A stretch of DNA of 64,000 bases, taken from an uncultured Pelagibacteraceae bacterium (GTDB taxonomy: Bacteria > Pseudomonadota > Alphaproteobacteria > Pelagibacterales > Pelagibacteraceae). Numbering within the stretch: position 1 is the first letter of the stretch; each line of letters begins with the position of its first letter. Positions 54,844 to 63,375 of the stretch are shown here, in pieces. A model generated the notes under the pieces. The model saw only the letters and a program-made list of their open reading frames with translations, was not told the DNA's origin and did no database searches. Position numbers and translations under genes: made by a program. The stretch is from assembly GCA_902581405.1 (NCBI GenBank), contig CACHOJ010000001.1:62001-126000 (forward strand), given 5' to 3'.

Positions 54844-56060
54844 ATATAGACCAAATTAAAAAAGAATTTCCTATTTTTGATAATAAAGTACAAAATAATG
54901 ATCTTGTTTATCTGGATAGCGCAAATTCCTCTCAAAAACCAAGAATAGTAATTGATAGAATATATGATTTTTATTCTAAGGAATTTTCAAATGTTGGTAG
55001 AAGCGTCCATTATTTAGCAGTGGCAGCAACAAATTTATATGAGCAAACGAGAACTTCTGTACAAAAATATATAAATGCATCTGATAAAAATGAAATTGTT
55101 TTTACAAAAGGTGCAACAGAGGCAATAAATCTTGTGGCAAATACATTTGGCCAAAAATATCTTGATGAAGGTGATGAAGTATTAATTACAGAATTAGAGC
55201 ACCATTCTAATTATGTTCCATGGCATTTTTTAAGAAAATCAAAAAAAATAAATATTGAATTTGCTGAAGTAAATGACCAAGGCGAAGTAACATTGGAAGA
55301 AATTAAAAAAAAAATAACTGATAGAACTAAAATTATATGTGTAACACATTTATCGAATGTGACTGGAGCAATACTTCCAATTAAAGAAATTGTAAACTTT
55401 GCTCATTCTAAAGGTATTCCTGTATTAGTTGATGGTTGCCAAGGAGCGCCTCACTTAAAATTAGATATGCAGGATTTAGATTGTGATTTTTACGCAATTT
55501 CTGGTCATAAAATGTACGGACCTACTGGAATTGGAGTGCTTTATGCTAAAAAGAAATGGTTAGAAGATCTTCCCCCATATCAAGGTGGTGGAGGAATGAT
55601 AAGGGAAGTGAAGAAAAAAGGTATTTCTTATGGAGAGTTACCTAATAAATATGAGGCAGGAACTATGGCAACTGCTCAAGTAATAGCTTTTAACGAGTCT
55701 ATTAAATTTCTTGAAAAAATTGGAATTGAAAACATTGAGAAACACGAAAAAGAGTTGCTTGATTACGCTGTTGAACTTTTAGGTAAGAACAATTCAGTAA
55801 ATATTATTGGCAACCCTAAAAACAAAGGTGGAGTTATATCATTTACGATAGAAGGAATTCATCCTCACGATATAGCTACAATTTTAGATGAGGATGGAGT
55901 AGCAATTAGAGCTGGCCATCATTGTTGTCAAATACTTCATGAGAAGTTGGGTTTACCTGCAACTGCTAGAGCATCTTTTGGAGTTTACAATACCATAGAT
56001 GATATTGATCAACTTAATAAATCGATAAATAATTGCAAAAAGATATTTAATTTAAAATGA
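54840..56060 (+). CDS. sufS: Cysteine desulfurase SufS
   Basis: PLP enzyme that takes sulfur from cysteine. The 406-aa protein has TELEHHSNYVPWHFL, the PLP Lys in AISGHKMYGPTGIG near residue 225, and the active Cys in AIRAGHHCCQILH near 362. Class II desulfurase of the SufS/CsdA group. It overlaps sufU by four bases; SufS with SufU is a known working pair in Gram-positive bacteria. Confidence 0.95.
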   Translation: MNIDQIKKEFPIFDNKVQNNDLVYLDSANSSQKPRIVIDRIYDFYSKEFSNVGRSVHYLAVAATNLYEQTRTSVQKYINASDKNEIVFTKGATEAINLVANTFGQKYLDEGDEVLITELEHHSNYVPWHFLRKSKKINIEFAEVNDQGEVTLEEIKKKITDRTKIICVTHLSNVTGAILPIKEIVNFAHSKGIPVLVDGCQGAPHLKLDMQDLDCDFYAISGHKMYGPTGIGVLYAKKKWLEDLPPYQGGGGMIREVKKKGISYGELPNKYEAGTMATAQVIAFNESIKFLEKIGIENIEKHEKELLDYAVELLGKNNSVNIIGNPKNKGGVISFTIEGIHPHDIATILDEDGVAIRAGHHCCQILHEKLGLPATARASFGVYNTIDDIDQLNKSINNCKKIFNLK

Positions 56061-56521
56061 ACTTAAAAGAATTATATCAAGAAATTATTTTAGAACACGG
56101 AAAAAATCCTAGAAATTTAAGAAAAACAGATAATTTTACTAGGGATGCAAAAGGAAACAATCCATTATGCGGAGATAATGTTCATATTTACTTAAAACTA
56201 AATAACAATAATAAAGTTGAAGACATTTCTTTTGAGGGAAGCGGTTGTGCAATTACAATGGCTTCAGCATCAATTATGACAGATCTAGTAAGAGGAAAAG
56301 AAGAAAAGGAAGTAAAAGAGATTGTTACAGACTTTTTGAACATGATAAAAGAGAAAGATGAATTAAGCACACAGCTTTTAAACGAAGATGAAAAAACAAA
56401 ATTGATGTGTTTATCTGGAGTAAAACAATATCCAATGAGAGTAAAATGTGCAACTTTATCTTGGCATACACTCACATCAGCAATGAATAATTCTCAAGAA
56501 ATAGCAAGTACCGAAGATTAA
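56057..56521 (+). CDS. sufU: SufU-type sulfur acceptor/scaffold
   Basis: A 154-aa IscU-fold protein. Ligand residues are Cys and Asp in NPLCGDNV, Cys in GSGCAITMASASIM, and Cys in MRVKCATLSWHTL. The roughly 18-residue insertion between the second and third Cys (LNMIKEKDELSTQLLNED region) is a mark of SufU rather than IscU. SufU accepts sulfur from SufS via a zinc site. No sufE is present in the operon, so SufU probably takes its role. Confidence 0.9.
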   Translation: MNLKELYQEIILEHGKNPRNLRKTDNFTRDAKGNNPLCGDNVHIYLKLNNNNKVEDISFEGSGCAITMASASIMTDLVRGKEEKEVKEIVTDFLNMIKEKDELSTQLLNEDEKTKLMCLSGVKQYPMRVKCATLSWHTLTSAMNNSQEIASTED

Positions 56522-56523
56522 TT

Positions 56524-56820
56524 ATGGAATTAAAAGAAAAAGTAATAAACGAAATAAAAAAAATCTACGATCCTGAGATACCAGTAAACATTTATGAGTT
56601 AGGATTAATATATGATATTAACGTTAATAAAAAAAATGTTAGCGTTAAAATGACATTAACTACTCCTAATTGTCCTGTTGCAGAGAGTTTGCCTAAAGAG
56701 GTTAAAGATAGTATTATGCAAATAGACGAAGTTGATAAAGTTGATTTAGATTTAGTGTGGGATCCACCTTGGGATAAATCAATGATGTCGGAAGCAGCTA
56801 AATTAGAATTAAATTTATGA
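56524..56820 (+). CDS. sufT: SufT/MIP18 family protein (DUF59)
   Basis: A 98-aa Fe-S maturation helper. The DUF59 core is YDPEIPVNIYELGLIYDI, followed by MTLTTPNCPVAESLP with the conserved Cys and VWDPPWDKSMMSEAAK near the end. It starts two bases after sufU and overlaps sufA by four bases. Confidence 0.93.
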   Translation: MELKEKVINEIKKIYDPEIPVNIYELGLIYDINVNKKNVSVKMTLTTPNCPVAESLPKEVKDSIMQIDEVDKVDLDLVWDPPWDKSMMSEAAKLELNL

Positions 56821-57152
56821 CAAAACAAATAATCTCATTAAGCGATCAAGCGGCTACAAGGATTAAGGAAATCATGTCATCTGCGAGCAATGAATCTATT
56901 GGAGTAAGAGTTGGAGTTAAATCTGGAGGCTGCGCAGGTATGTCATACGTAATGGAATATACCAACAAAATTAACCCTAATGACGAAGTAATAGAGGATA
57001 AAGGAGTAAAGGTATTTATAGACTCTGCGGCTGTGATGTATTTATTTGGAACAGAAATGGATTATAAACAGGAAGAATTTTCTTCTCAGTTTGTTTTTAA
57101 CAATCCAAACGAAACTGAAAGATGTGGATGTGGAGAGTCCTTTAAAATTTAA
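56817..57152 (+). CDS. sufA: A-type Fe-S carrier (SufA/ErpA/HesB family)
   Basis: A 111-aa carrier with the three family cysteines: SGGCAGMSYV near residue 40 and CGCGESF at the end (ERCGCGES). It delivers clusters made on SufBCD to apo-proteins. Which of SufA, IscA or ErpA it should be called is not settled by sequence; position as last gene of the suf operon favours SufA. Confidence 0.92.
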   Translation: MTKQIISLSDQAATRIKEIMSSASNESIGVRVGVKSGGCAGMSYVMEYTNKINPNDEVIEDKGVKVFIDSAAVMYLFGTEMDYKQEEFSSQFVFNNPNETERCGCGESFKI

Positions 57153-57158
57153 TAATAT

Positions 57159-57296
57159 TTATTGGTAATATGAAATAAACCAATATTGTCCTCTTTTATT
57201 CATTGTATAAATTTTATTATTCTTCTTTTTAATTTTTCTATAGTTTGGCCTCTTGAAACCAATGATGTTTTTTAAAGAAGATATAAATTTTGTCAT
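57159..57296 (-). CDS. Possible small basic protein, 45 aa
   Basis: ATG at 57296 opens 45 codons to TAA at 57159. It is very basic at first (FKRPNYRKIKKKNNK), then ends MNKRGQYWFISYYQ, an aromatic tail unlike chance A-rich translation. It lies in the 231-base gap between convergent sufA and glnA, downstream of glnA on the same strand, so it could be read through from glnA. No family is recognised and no clear RBS is present. Confidence 0.35.
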   Translation of the reverse strand: MTKFISSLKNIIGFKRPNYRKIKKKNNKIYTMNKRGQYWFISYYQ

Positions 57297-57341
57297 TCAT
57301 TTTAATAACAAAATTAAATGAAATGAGAATTTCTTATAGGG

Positions 57342-57366
57342 AATACCTGCTATTACAGCAGGTATT
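57342..57366 (-). terminator. Strong hairpin downstream of glnA
   Basis: AATACCTGCT (57342-57351) and AGCAGGTATT (57357-57366) make a perfect 10-bp stem with a 5-base loop, 18 bases past the glnA stop. This is rich in G/C for the region. No T-run follows on the minus strand, so it may be a pause, a processing or a stabilising element rather than a classical terminator. Confidence 0.5.
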
Positions 57367-57383
57367 ACCAAAAATAAAGCTTA

Positions 57384-58790
57384 TTAACAGCTATAATACA
57401 TATCGAATTCGATAGGGTGCGGCGTATGTTCAAAGTTATGAATTTCCTCATACTTTAATTCAATGTAAGCATCTATCTGATCGTCAGTAAATACATTCCC
57501 CTGTTTTAAAAAGTTTCTATCTTTGTCAAGAGCTTCCATAGCTTCTCTCAAAGATCCACAGACTGTAGGAACTTTTTTAACCTGTTTTTCAGTTAATGCA
57601 TAAAGATCTTGGTCAAAAGATTTACCAGGATCTATTTTATTTTTAATTCCATCAAGACCAGCCATTAACATTGATGCAAATGTTAGATATGGATTACCTG
57701 AAGCATCAGGGAATCTAATTTCGCATCTTGCACCTTTTTTACTTAAAGTTATTGGAATTCTGCATGATGCAGATCTGTTTCTTGCAGAGTATGCAAGTAA
57801 AACTGGTGCCTCAAATCCTGGGATTAGTCTTTTATAACTATTAGTAGTAGCATTTGAAAATGCATTTATTGCCTTAGCATGTTTTAAAATACCACCAATG
57901 TAATAAAGAGCTGTTTGAGATAGACCAGCGTACTTGTTACCAGAAAATACTGGAGTTTTACCTTTCCAAATTGACTGGTGAGTATGCATTCCTGATCCAT
58001 TATCGCCCTTAACTGGTTTTGGCATAAAGGTAGCAGTCTTTCCAAACGAATGCGAAACCATTTGAACAACATATTTATAAAGTTGAACATTATCGGCTTG
58101 ATCAACCAATGTTCCAAACAACATACCTAGTTCATGTTGACTAGGTGCAACTTCGTGGTGATGTTTTTCAACAGTAATACCTACATCTCTTAGACCTTTT
58201 AAGTATTCGCCCCTCATATCTTGTGCACTATCTACTGGTGGTACTGGAAAATATCCTCCTTTAACACCAGGTCTATGGCCCATGTTACCATTGTCATATG
58301 ATTTTCCTGAATTATAAGGTCCTTCAGAACTGTCAATTGAAAAACCAGTTTCATTCATATCATTTTTAATCTTTACATCATCAAAAACAAAAAATTCAGG
58401 TTCTGGACCAAAATACGCTTTGTCTCCAATTCCAGTTTTCTTTAAATATGCTTCTGCTTTTTTTGCTATACCTCTTGGATCTCTTTCGTATGGATCTTTT
58501 TTGACTGCATCCAAAATATCACAAAATAAAATCATAGTATTATGCGATGTATATGGATCAATTACCGTTCTACTTAAATCTGGTTTTAATATCATATCAG
58601 ACTCATTAATTGCTTTCCATCCTGCAATTGAAGAGCCATCAAAGAAAACTCCCTCATTTAACATATCCTCATCAACTATAGTTTTGTCCATCGTAAGGTG
58701 CTGAAGTTTTCCTCTTGGATCAGTGAATCTAAGATCAACATACTCAACATTCTTAGATTTAATTTCTTTTAATACGTCCCTAGCGCTCAT
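57384..58790 (-). CDS. glnA: Glutamine synthetase type I
   Basis: Makes glutamine from glutamate and ammonia. The 468-aa protein has FDGSSIAGWK, the ATP/Glu region GSGMHTHQSIW, and NRSASCRIP. The Tyr in DQDLYALTEKQ sits where GS-Ibeta enzymes are adenylylated, so GlnE control is possible. A good Shine-Dalgarno (AGGAGA, 58795-58800 on the minus strand) lies four bases before the ATG. No glnB is adjacent, unlike in many alphaproteobacteria. Confidence 0.96.
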   Translation of the reverse strand: MSARDVLKEIKSKNVEYVDLRFTDPRGKLQHLTMDKTIVDEDMLNEGVFFDGSSIAGWKAINESDMILKPDLSRTVIDPYTSHNTMILFCDILDAVKKDPYERDPRGIAKKAEAYLKKTGIGDKAYFGPEPEFFVFDDVKIKNDMNETGFSIDSSEGPYNSGKSYDNGNMGHRPGVKGGYFPVPPVDSAQDMRGEYLKGLRDVGITVEKHHHEVAPSQHELGMLFGTLVDQADNVQLYKYVVQMVSHSFGKTATFMPKPVKGDNGSGMHTHQSIWKGKTPVFSGNKYAGLSQTALYYIGGILKHAKAINAFSNATTNSYKRLIPGFEAPVLLAYSARNRSASCRIPITLSKKGARCEIRFPDASGNPYLTFASMLMAGLDGIKNKIDPGKSFDQDLYALTEKQVKKVPTVCGSLREAMEALDKDRNFLKQGNVFTDDQIDAYIELKYEEIHNFEHTPHPIEFDMYYSC

Positions 58791-58932
58791 ATTATCTCCT
58801 ATAAATTTTCTTGTTCTCTTATCAGTTAAGAAAAGATAAATAATGTCTATAAAATAGATATCAGTTATGCTTAAATTACATGTATATTAACCTTAAAAAT
58901 CACAATTTTTCAATCAATCAAGAGTTGTACTT

Positions 58933-59412
58933 ATGACAGCACTTAATAAAGAACCAGTTAAAAGAGCAAAAGAGGCATTAAAAAAATTTAAAAGCGAAAT
59001 AAAAGTGATTGAATTAGAACAAACTGCAAGAACAGCAAATGATGCTGCAAATTCATTAAACACTGAGGTTGGTTCAATTGTTAAAAGTTTATTATTTAGA
59101 AATGAGGGAAATTTTTTTCTTTGTTTAGTATCTGGCGATAAAAGATGTTCGTTAAATAAATTAAAAAAAATTTTTAATAGTAAAGATTTAAGTATGGCAT
59201 CTCCTGATGAGGTTAAAGATCAAACAGGTTATACTATAGGAGGAGTTTCACCAGTAGGCCATAAAAGTAAATTAGAAATTCTTGTAGATGAATCTTTAAA
59301 TAGATTTAAAAACTTATATGCTGCAGCTGGACATCCAAACTGTATTTTTAAAATAAGTTTTGATGAACTGCTTAATTTAACTAATGGAGTGGTTAAGGAT
59401 ATTGTAGAATGA
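58933..59412 (+). CDS. YbaK/EbsC-type aminoacyl-tRNA deacylase
   Basis: A 159-aa protein of the YbaK/ProX group that removes wrong amino acids from tRNA. Typical features are SIVKSLLFRNEGNFFLCLVSGDKR (as SIVKSLLFR and LVSGDKR), GYTIGGVSPVGHK with the conserved Gly-Gly-x-Ser-Pro loop, and YAAAGHPNCIFKI. Whether it acts on Cys-tRNA-Pro or another pair is not clear. It overlaps the EamA gene by four bases. Confidence 0.88.
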   Translation: MTALNKEPVKRAKEALKKFKSEIKVIELEQTARTANDAANSLNTEVGSIVKSLLFRNEGNFFLCLVSGDKRCSLNKLKKIFNSKDLSMASPDEVKDQTGYTIGGVSPVGHKSKLEILVDESLNRFKNLYAAAGHPNCIFKISFDELLNLTNGVVKDIVE

Positions 59413-60302
59413 CTTCACCCAAAACATCTGATTATTTTATATTAGTTTTGTTGTCTCTAATTTGGGCTTCAGCTTTTTTCAACATTAAAATTGCGACTTA
59501 CTCTTATGGTCCAATAACGATAGCATTTTTAAGAATTTTTTTTGGAATGATGCCAGTTTTATTATTATGTTTTTATAAAAAAATTAAAATTGAAGTCTTT
59601 TCAAAAGATTGGAAATGGTTTGCTGCAATTGGTATTATTAATTTGGTTATTCCATTTTTTTTAATTGCTTATGGGGTACAAAAAGTCCAAAGTAATTTAG
59701 CAGCAATATTAATGTCTACCACACCTATCAGTGCAACTATTTTAGCTCATTTGTTTATAGATAAAGAAAAAATAAATTTAGTAAAAATATTAGGTATAAT
59801 TTTAGGATTTTTAGGAATAGTTTATCTTTTTTCCGAAAATCTATTAATTAATGATGAAAATTTATTTTCTGCTTTAATGATATTAGTTGGTTCAACATTT
59901 TATGTAATTGGTGGAATATTAACTTTAAAAATAAGTCATAAAAAAAATGAAAATGTTACTGCATCAATATTAATTTGGGGAACAATATTTGTTTGCCCAA
60001 TTTCATTAATTATAGAGCAACCTTGGAATTTAAATCCATCATTAGAGTCAACTTTGTCTTTAATATATCTTGGTGTATTTCCTACTGGTATAGCTTGGTT
60101 ATTGAGATTTATGATATTGAAAAGAAACGGTTTAGTTTTTCAAAGCCAAGTCGCTTATTTAATACCAATATTTGGAGTAATTCTTGGATACTTATTTCTT
60201 AATGAATTAGTTACTTCAAAAATATTAATTTCACTATTTATTGTTATACTTGGAATATATTTTGTCAAAAAATCAGGAGACAAAAAAATAGAAGGAATTT
60301 AA
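59409..60302 (+). CDS. DMT superfamily transporter, EamA type
   Basis: A 297-aa inner-membrane protein with about ten helices in two EamA repeats. It contains RIFFGMMPVLLLCF near residue 43 and VAYLIPIFGVILGYLFLNE, with the conserved Pro and Glu, in the second repeat. It differs from the EamA protein at 5220-6113. Substrate is unknown. Co-transcription with the YbaK gene is likely. Its stop is three bases from that of convergent iolG. Confidence 0.85.
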   Translation: MTSPKTSDYFILVLLSLIWASAFFNIKIATYSYGPITIAFLRIFFGMMPVLLLCFYKKIKIEVFSKDWKWFAAIGIINLVIPFFLIAYGVQKVQSNLAAILMSTTPISATILAHLFIDKEKINLVKILGIILGFLGIVYLFSENLLINDENLFSALMILVGSTFYVIGGILTLKISHKKNENVTASILIWGTIFVCPISLIIEQPWNLNPSLESTLSLIYLGVFPTGIAWLLRFMILKRNGLVFQSQVAYLIPIFGVILGYLFLNELVTSKILISLFIVILGIYFVKKSGDKKIEGI

Positions 60303-60305
60303 ATT

Positions 60306-61316
60306 TCAATAAATTAGTTTTTCAAACTTTTTCGACTTTATAGATTTCATTGCTCCCTCTGCCAATATAATTGATTTTCTTCCATCTTCAAAAACTGCTC
60401 TAGGTTTAATATTTTTTCTAGAAAATTTTACTAGATCGAATAATTGAAGTTTAAAAGCCTCAGAATATCTCTCAATAAAGAAGTGAAGAAGAGGTGATTT
60501 ACTGTTTGTTGAGCTTTTTGAAAAATAATTTATTTCATCGTTTCTTTTATTCTCTGAAACTAGCATTCCTTTATTTCCAAATAATTCTACTCTTTGATCA
60601 TATCCAAAGCTACAATGTCTTGAATTTGTTATAATACATTGCACCCCTTTTTTAGATTTGAGTATTGTAGTTGCTAATTCATAATCATTAATTTTATTAA
60701 AACGTTTATCCGATAAGTTACTGCCCATAGCAAAAATTGATTGGAATTCGTCTTTTCCTAAATAATATCTTGCAAGATCAAAATCGTGAATCATCATATC
60801 TTTAAATATCCCACCTGAACTTTTTAGATATTTAAGCGAAGGAGGAGAAGGATCCCGACTAGTAATTATAATTTTTTCTAATCGTCCAATTTTTTGTTTT
60901 AGATGTTTTTTTAATGAATGGTGTCCAACGTCATATCTCCTATTGAAGCCTATTTGCACTCTTGGTTTAAATTTTTTTATCCTTTTTAGACAAGAATTAA
61001 TTTTTTTTATATTCAGATCTAATGGTTTTTCACAAAAAATAATTTTATTTTGTTTTACACCTTGCTCAATAAATTTTAAATGCGTAGGTGTGCTTGACGC
61101 AATAAATATACAGTCAATGTCTTTATCATTGAAAGCTAGATCAGGCTTATTTATTGAAGTGACATTATATTTATTAGATATTTTTTTTAATAAATCTTTG
61201 TTTAGGTCAAAGACATATTTTAATTTAAAGTCACTATTTTCGATTAAATTTTTTGCATGCATTTGGCCAATTCTGCCAAGACCAAGCAAAGCAACTTTTA
61301 TTTTATTTTTGTCCAC
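60306..61316 (-). CDS. iolG: Inositol 2-dehydrogenase (Gfo/Idh/MocA)
   Basis: A 336-aa enzyme likely oxidising myo-inositol to 2-inosose with NAD. It has GLGRIGQMHAKNL near residue 12, FCEKPLDLN with the catalytic Lys near 96, GFNRRYD, and the IolG-like block SRDPSPPSLKYLKSSGGIF followed by IHDFDLARY with the catalytic Asp/His region. Near iolE, as expected. It overlaps the preceding oxidoreductase by 19 bases. Confidence 0.88.
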   Translation of the reverse strand: MDKNKIKVALLGLGRIGQMHAKNLIENSDFKLKYVFDLNKDLLKKISNKYNVTSINKPDLAFNDKDIDCIFIASSTPTHLKFIEQGVKQNKIIFCEKPLDLNIKKINSCLKRIKKFKPRVQIGFNRRYDVGHHSLKKHLKQKIGRLEKIIITSRDPSPPSLKYLKSSGGIFKDMMIHDFDLARYYLGKDEFQSIFAMGSNLSDKRFNKINDYELATTILKSKKGVQCIITNSRHCSFGYDQRVELFGNKGMLVSENKRNDEINYFSKSSTNSKSPLLHFFIERYSEAFKLQLFDLVKFSRKNIKPRAVFEDGRKSIILAEGAMKSIKSKKFEKLIY

Positions 61317-62443
61317 GCTTTTCTTTTATTTGAAATTTTACACGCTTCAATAAACTTTGCAGTTTCCAGCCCTTCATATTCATTTGGAAAAAACCACCTT
61401 TTTTTAGCTTTTGTTCTTAATGATTCTGCAAATTCTTTGTAAATGTTTGCAAAAGCATCTAGATAACCCTCTGGATGTCCAAATTTAATTCTTGAAAATT
61501 TTTTTGATAATTCTGCATTAAAAAAACCTCTTTCTAAAAATTTTACAGCACCTTTTAATGGATTAAATTTAAGATAACCTGGATCATTTTGAACCCATTC
61601 TATGCTTCCTTTTGTGCCAAAAACCCTAAATCTTAAACCATAAACACCGCCTCTTGCCATAACACTTGTCCAAAGTAAGCCTTTTGCATTGTTATTAAAG
61701 TTGATCATTACTTGAGCATTGTTATCCATTTTAACAGTTTTTGAAACTTGATTGATATCAGCAAATACATTTCTACCTTTTAATCCAGAAACATAGCATG
61801 CTAGGTGATAAGCGTGAGATCCAATCTCATTTAAAACCGCCGAGGTCCCAACTATTTTTTTATTTATTTTCCATTTTAATATTTTTTTTGCATTTTTTTT
61901 GTTAACTATTTTTCCATCAGTCCAGTCTTGAACATACTCTACATTAACATATTCAACTTTTCCTATCTTCCCTTTTTCAACTAATACCTTTGCTTCTCTG
62001 ACCATCGGATATGCTGAATAATTATGAGTTAAAGCATACTTTATATTTTTATTTGATTTAATTTTTTTAAAAAGTTTTTTTGCTTGTGATAGATCACCTG
62101 TAAATGGCTTGTCAGATATTATATGAATATTTTTGTCTATAAATTTTTCTGCAATAACTTGGTGACTTGAAGGAGGAGTCATAATCGCCACGACCTCAAT
62201 ACCATCAAATCTTAGCGCCTCTTTATCAGCCATTTCTTTATAATTTGAGTAACATCTGTCTTTATCAATTCCTATTTTTTTGCCGAAAGTCTTTGAAATA
62301 TTTGAATTTCTTGAAAAAACTCCTGAGACAATTTCATATTCGTCATCAAATCTTGAGGAAATTCTATGGACATGTCCTATCCATGATTTTGGACCACCGC
62401 CAACAATGCCTAATTTAATTTTTTTGCCTTTAATTAATCTCAT
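61298..62443 (-). CDS. Gfo/Idh/MocA family oxidoreductase, inositol-cluster paralogue
   Basis: A 381-aa oxidoreductase with IKLGIVGGGPKSWIGHVHR at the N-terminus, SDKPFTGD (catalytic Lys) near 103 and NEIGSHAYHLACY with the His pair. Unlike the neighbour it has an extended C-terminal domain (HPEGYLDAFANIY). It may act on scyllo-inositol or another inositol isomer or keto-sugar. I chose ATG 62443, because 66 upstream codons would overlap divergent iolE and have no family similarity. Confidence 0.82.
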   Translation of the reverse strand: MRLIKGKKIKLGIVGGGPKSWIGHVHRISSRFDDEYEIVSGVFSRNSNISKTFGKKIGIDKDRCYSNYKEMADKEALRFDGIEVVAIMTPPSSHQVIAEKFIDKNIHIISDKPFTGDLSQAKKLFKKIKSNKNIKYALTHNYSAYPMVREAKVLVEKGKIGKVEYVNVEYVQDWTDGKIVNKKNAKKILKWKINKKIVGTSAVLNEIGSHAYHLACYVSGLKGRNVFADINQVSKTVKMDNNAQVMINFNNNAKGLLWTSVMARGGVYGLRFRVFGTKGSIEWVQNDPGYLKFNPLKGAVKFLERGFFNAELSKKFSRIKFGHPEGYLDAFANIYKEFAESLRTKAKKRWFFPNEYEGLETAKFIEACKISNKRKAWTKIK

Positions 62444-62472
62444 GATCAAATATCTTAGCAAATATAAAAAAT

Positions 62473-63375
62473 ATGTCAGTAAAATTAGGGATAGCACCAA
62501 TAGCGTGGAGCAATGATGACATGCCTGAACTAGGTGGAGACACTCCTCTTGAACAATGTTTATCGGAGGCAAGTCAGGCTGGATATATAGGTATAGAGTC
62601 AGGTGGAAAATTTCCAAAAACATCCAAGGAATTATTACCAAAACTAGAAAAGTATAATTTAAAATTATGTTCTGGATGGTATAGTGGGAATCTTAGAAAA
62701 AATTCTGTTGAAGAAGAAAAAAAATTAATTCAAAACCAACTTCAATTATTTAAAGACTGTGAGGCTCCATGTATTGTATTCGCTGAAGTTTTTGAATCAA
62801 TACAAGGTAATCCAAAAAAAAAACTATCTAGTAGACCAAAAATGTCCAATGATGAATGGAAAGATTATTGTGTAAAAATATCTGAACTTGCAAGATATCT
62901 TGAAGATGAAGGTATGCCATTAGCTTATCACCATCATATGGGCACAGTAATAGAAACGGAGGAAGAAACTATTAGGTTGTTAGAAAATACAGGTGACAGT
63001 GTAAAATTAACTTTAGATACTGGTCATATGCTATTTGCTCGGGGAAATTCTATTAATATAATCAATAAATTTAAAGAAAGAGTAATCCATATTCACTGCA
63101 AAGATATTAGAGAAGATGTATTAAAAAAAGCCCTTTCTGAGGATTTAAGTTTTAGAGATGCTTTTTTAGAAGGTGCTTTTACTGTGCCTGGCGATGGGTG
63201 TATCGACTATAAACCTCTGTTTGATATTTTGAAAAAAAATAATTACCAGGGTTGGCTGGTAGTGGAGGCTGAGCAAGATCCAAAAAAAGCAAATCCTCTT
63301 GAGTATGCAATTATGGGTTATAAATATATTACAGATACTTTAAAGAAATCAAATTTAGAGATTGATAAACTATAA
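62473..63375 (+). CDS. iolE: myo-Inosose-2 dehydratase
   Basis: Dehydrates 2-inosose in the inositol breakdown pathway. The 300-aa TIM-barrel has LGIAPIAWSNDDMPELGG at the N-terminus, AYHHHMGTVIETEEET, LDTGHMLFARG, HIHCKDIRED and TVPGDGCIDY, then VVEAEQDPKKANPLEYA, all close to IolE of Bacillus and others. It is divergent from the Gfo/Idh gene by 29 bases. Other iol genes (B, C, D) are not in the window and could lie to the right. Confidence 0.92.
   Translation: MSVKLGIAPIAWSNDDMPELGGDTPLEQCLSEASQAGYIGIESGGKFPKTSKELLPKLEKYNLKLCSGWYSGNLRKNSVEEEKKLIQNQLQLFKDCEAPCIVFAEVFESIQGNPKKKLSSRPKMSNDEWKDYCVKISELARYLEDEGMPLAYHHHMGTVIETEEETIRLLENTGDSVKLTLDTGHMLFARGNSINIINKFKERVIHIHCKDIREDVLKKALSEDLSFRDAFLEGAFTVPGDGCIDYKPLFDILKKNNYQGWLVVEAEQDPKKANPLEYAIMGYKYITDTLKKSNLEIDKL

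Noticed and set aside
62444-62641. 66-codon N-terminal extension of the Gfo/Idh gene
   Set aside because: It overlaps the start of divergent iolE and has no similarity to the family; the Rossmann domain begins right after the ATG at 62443.
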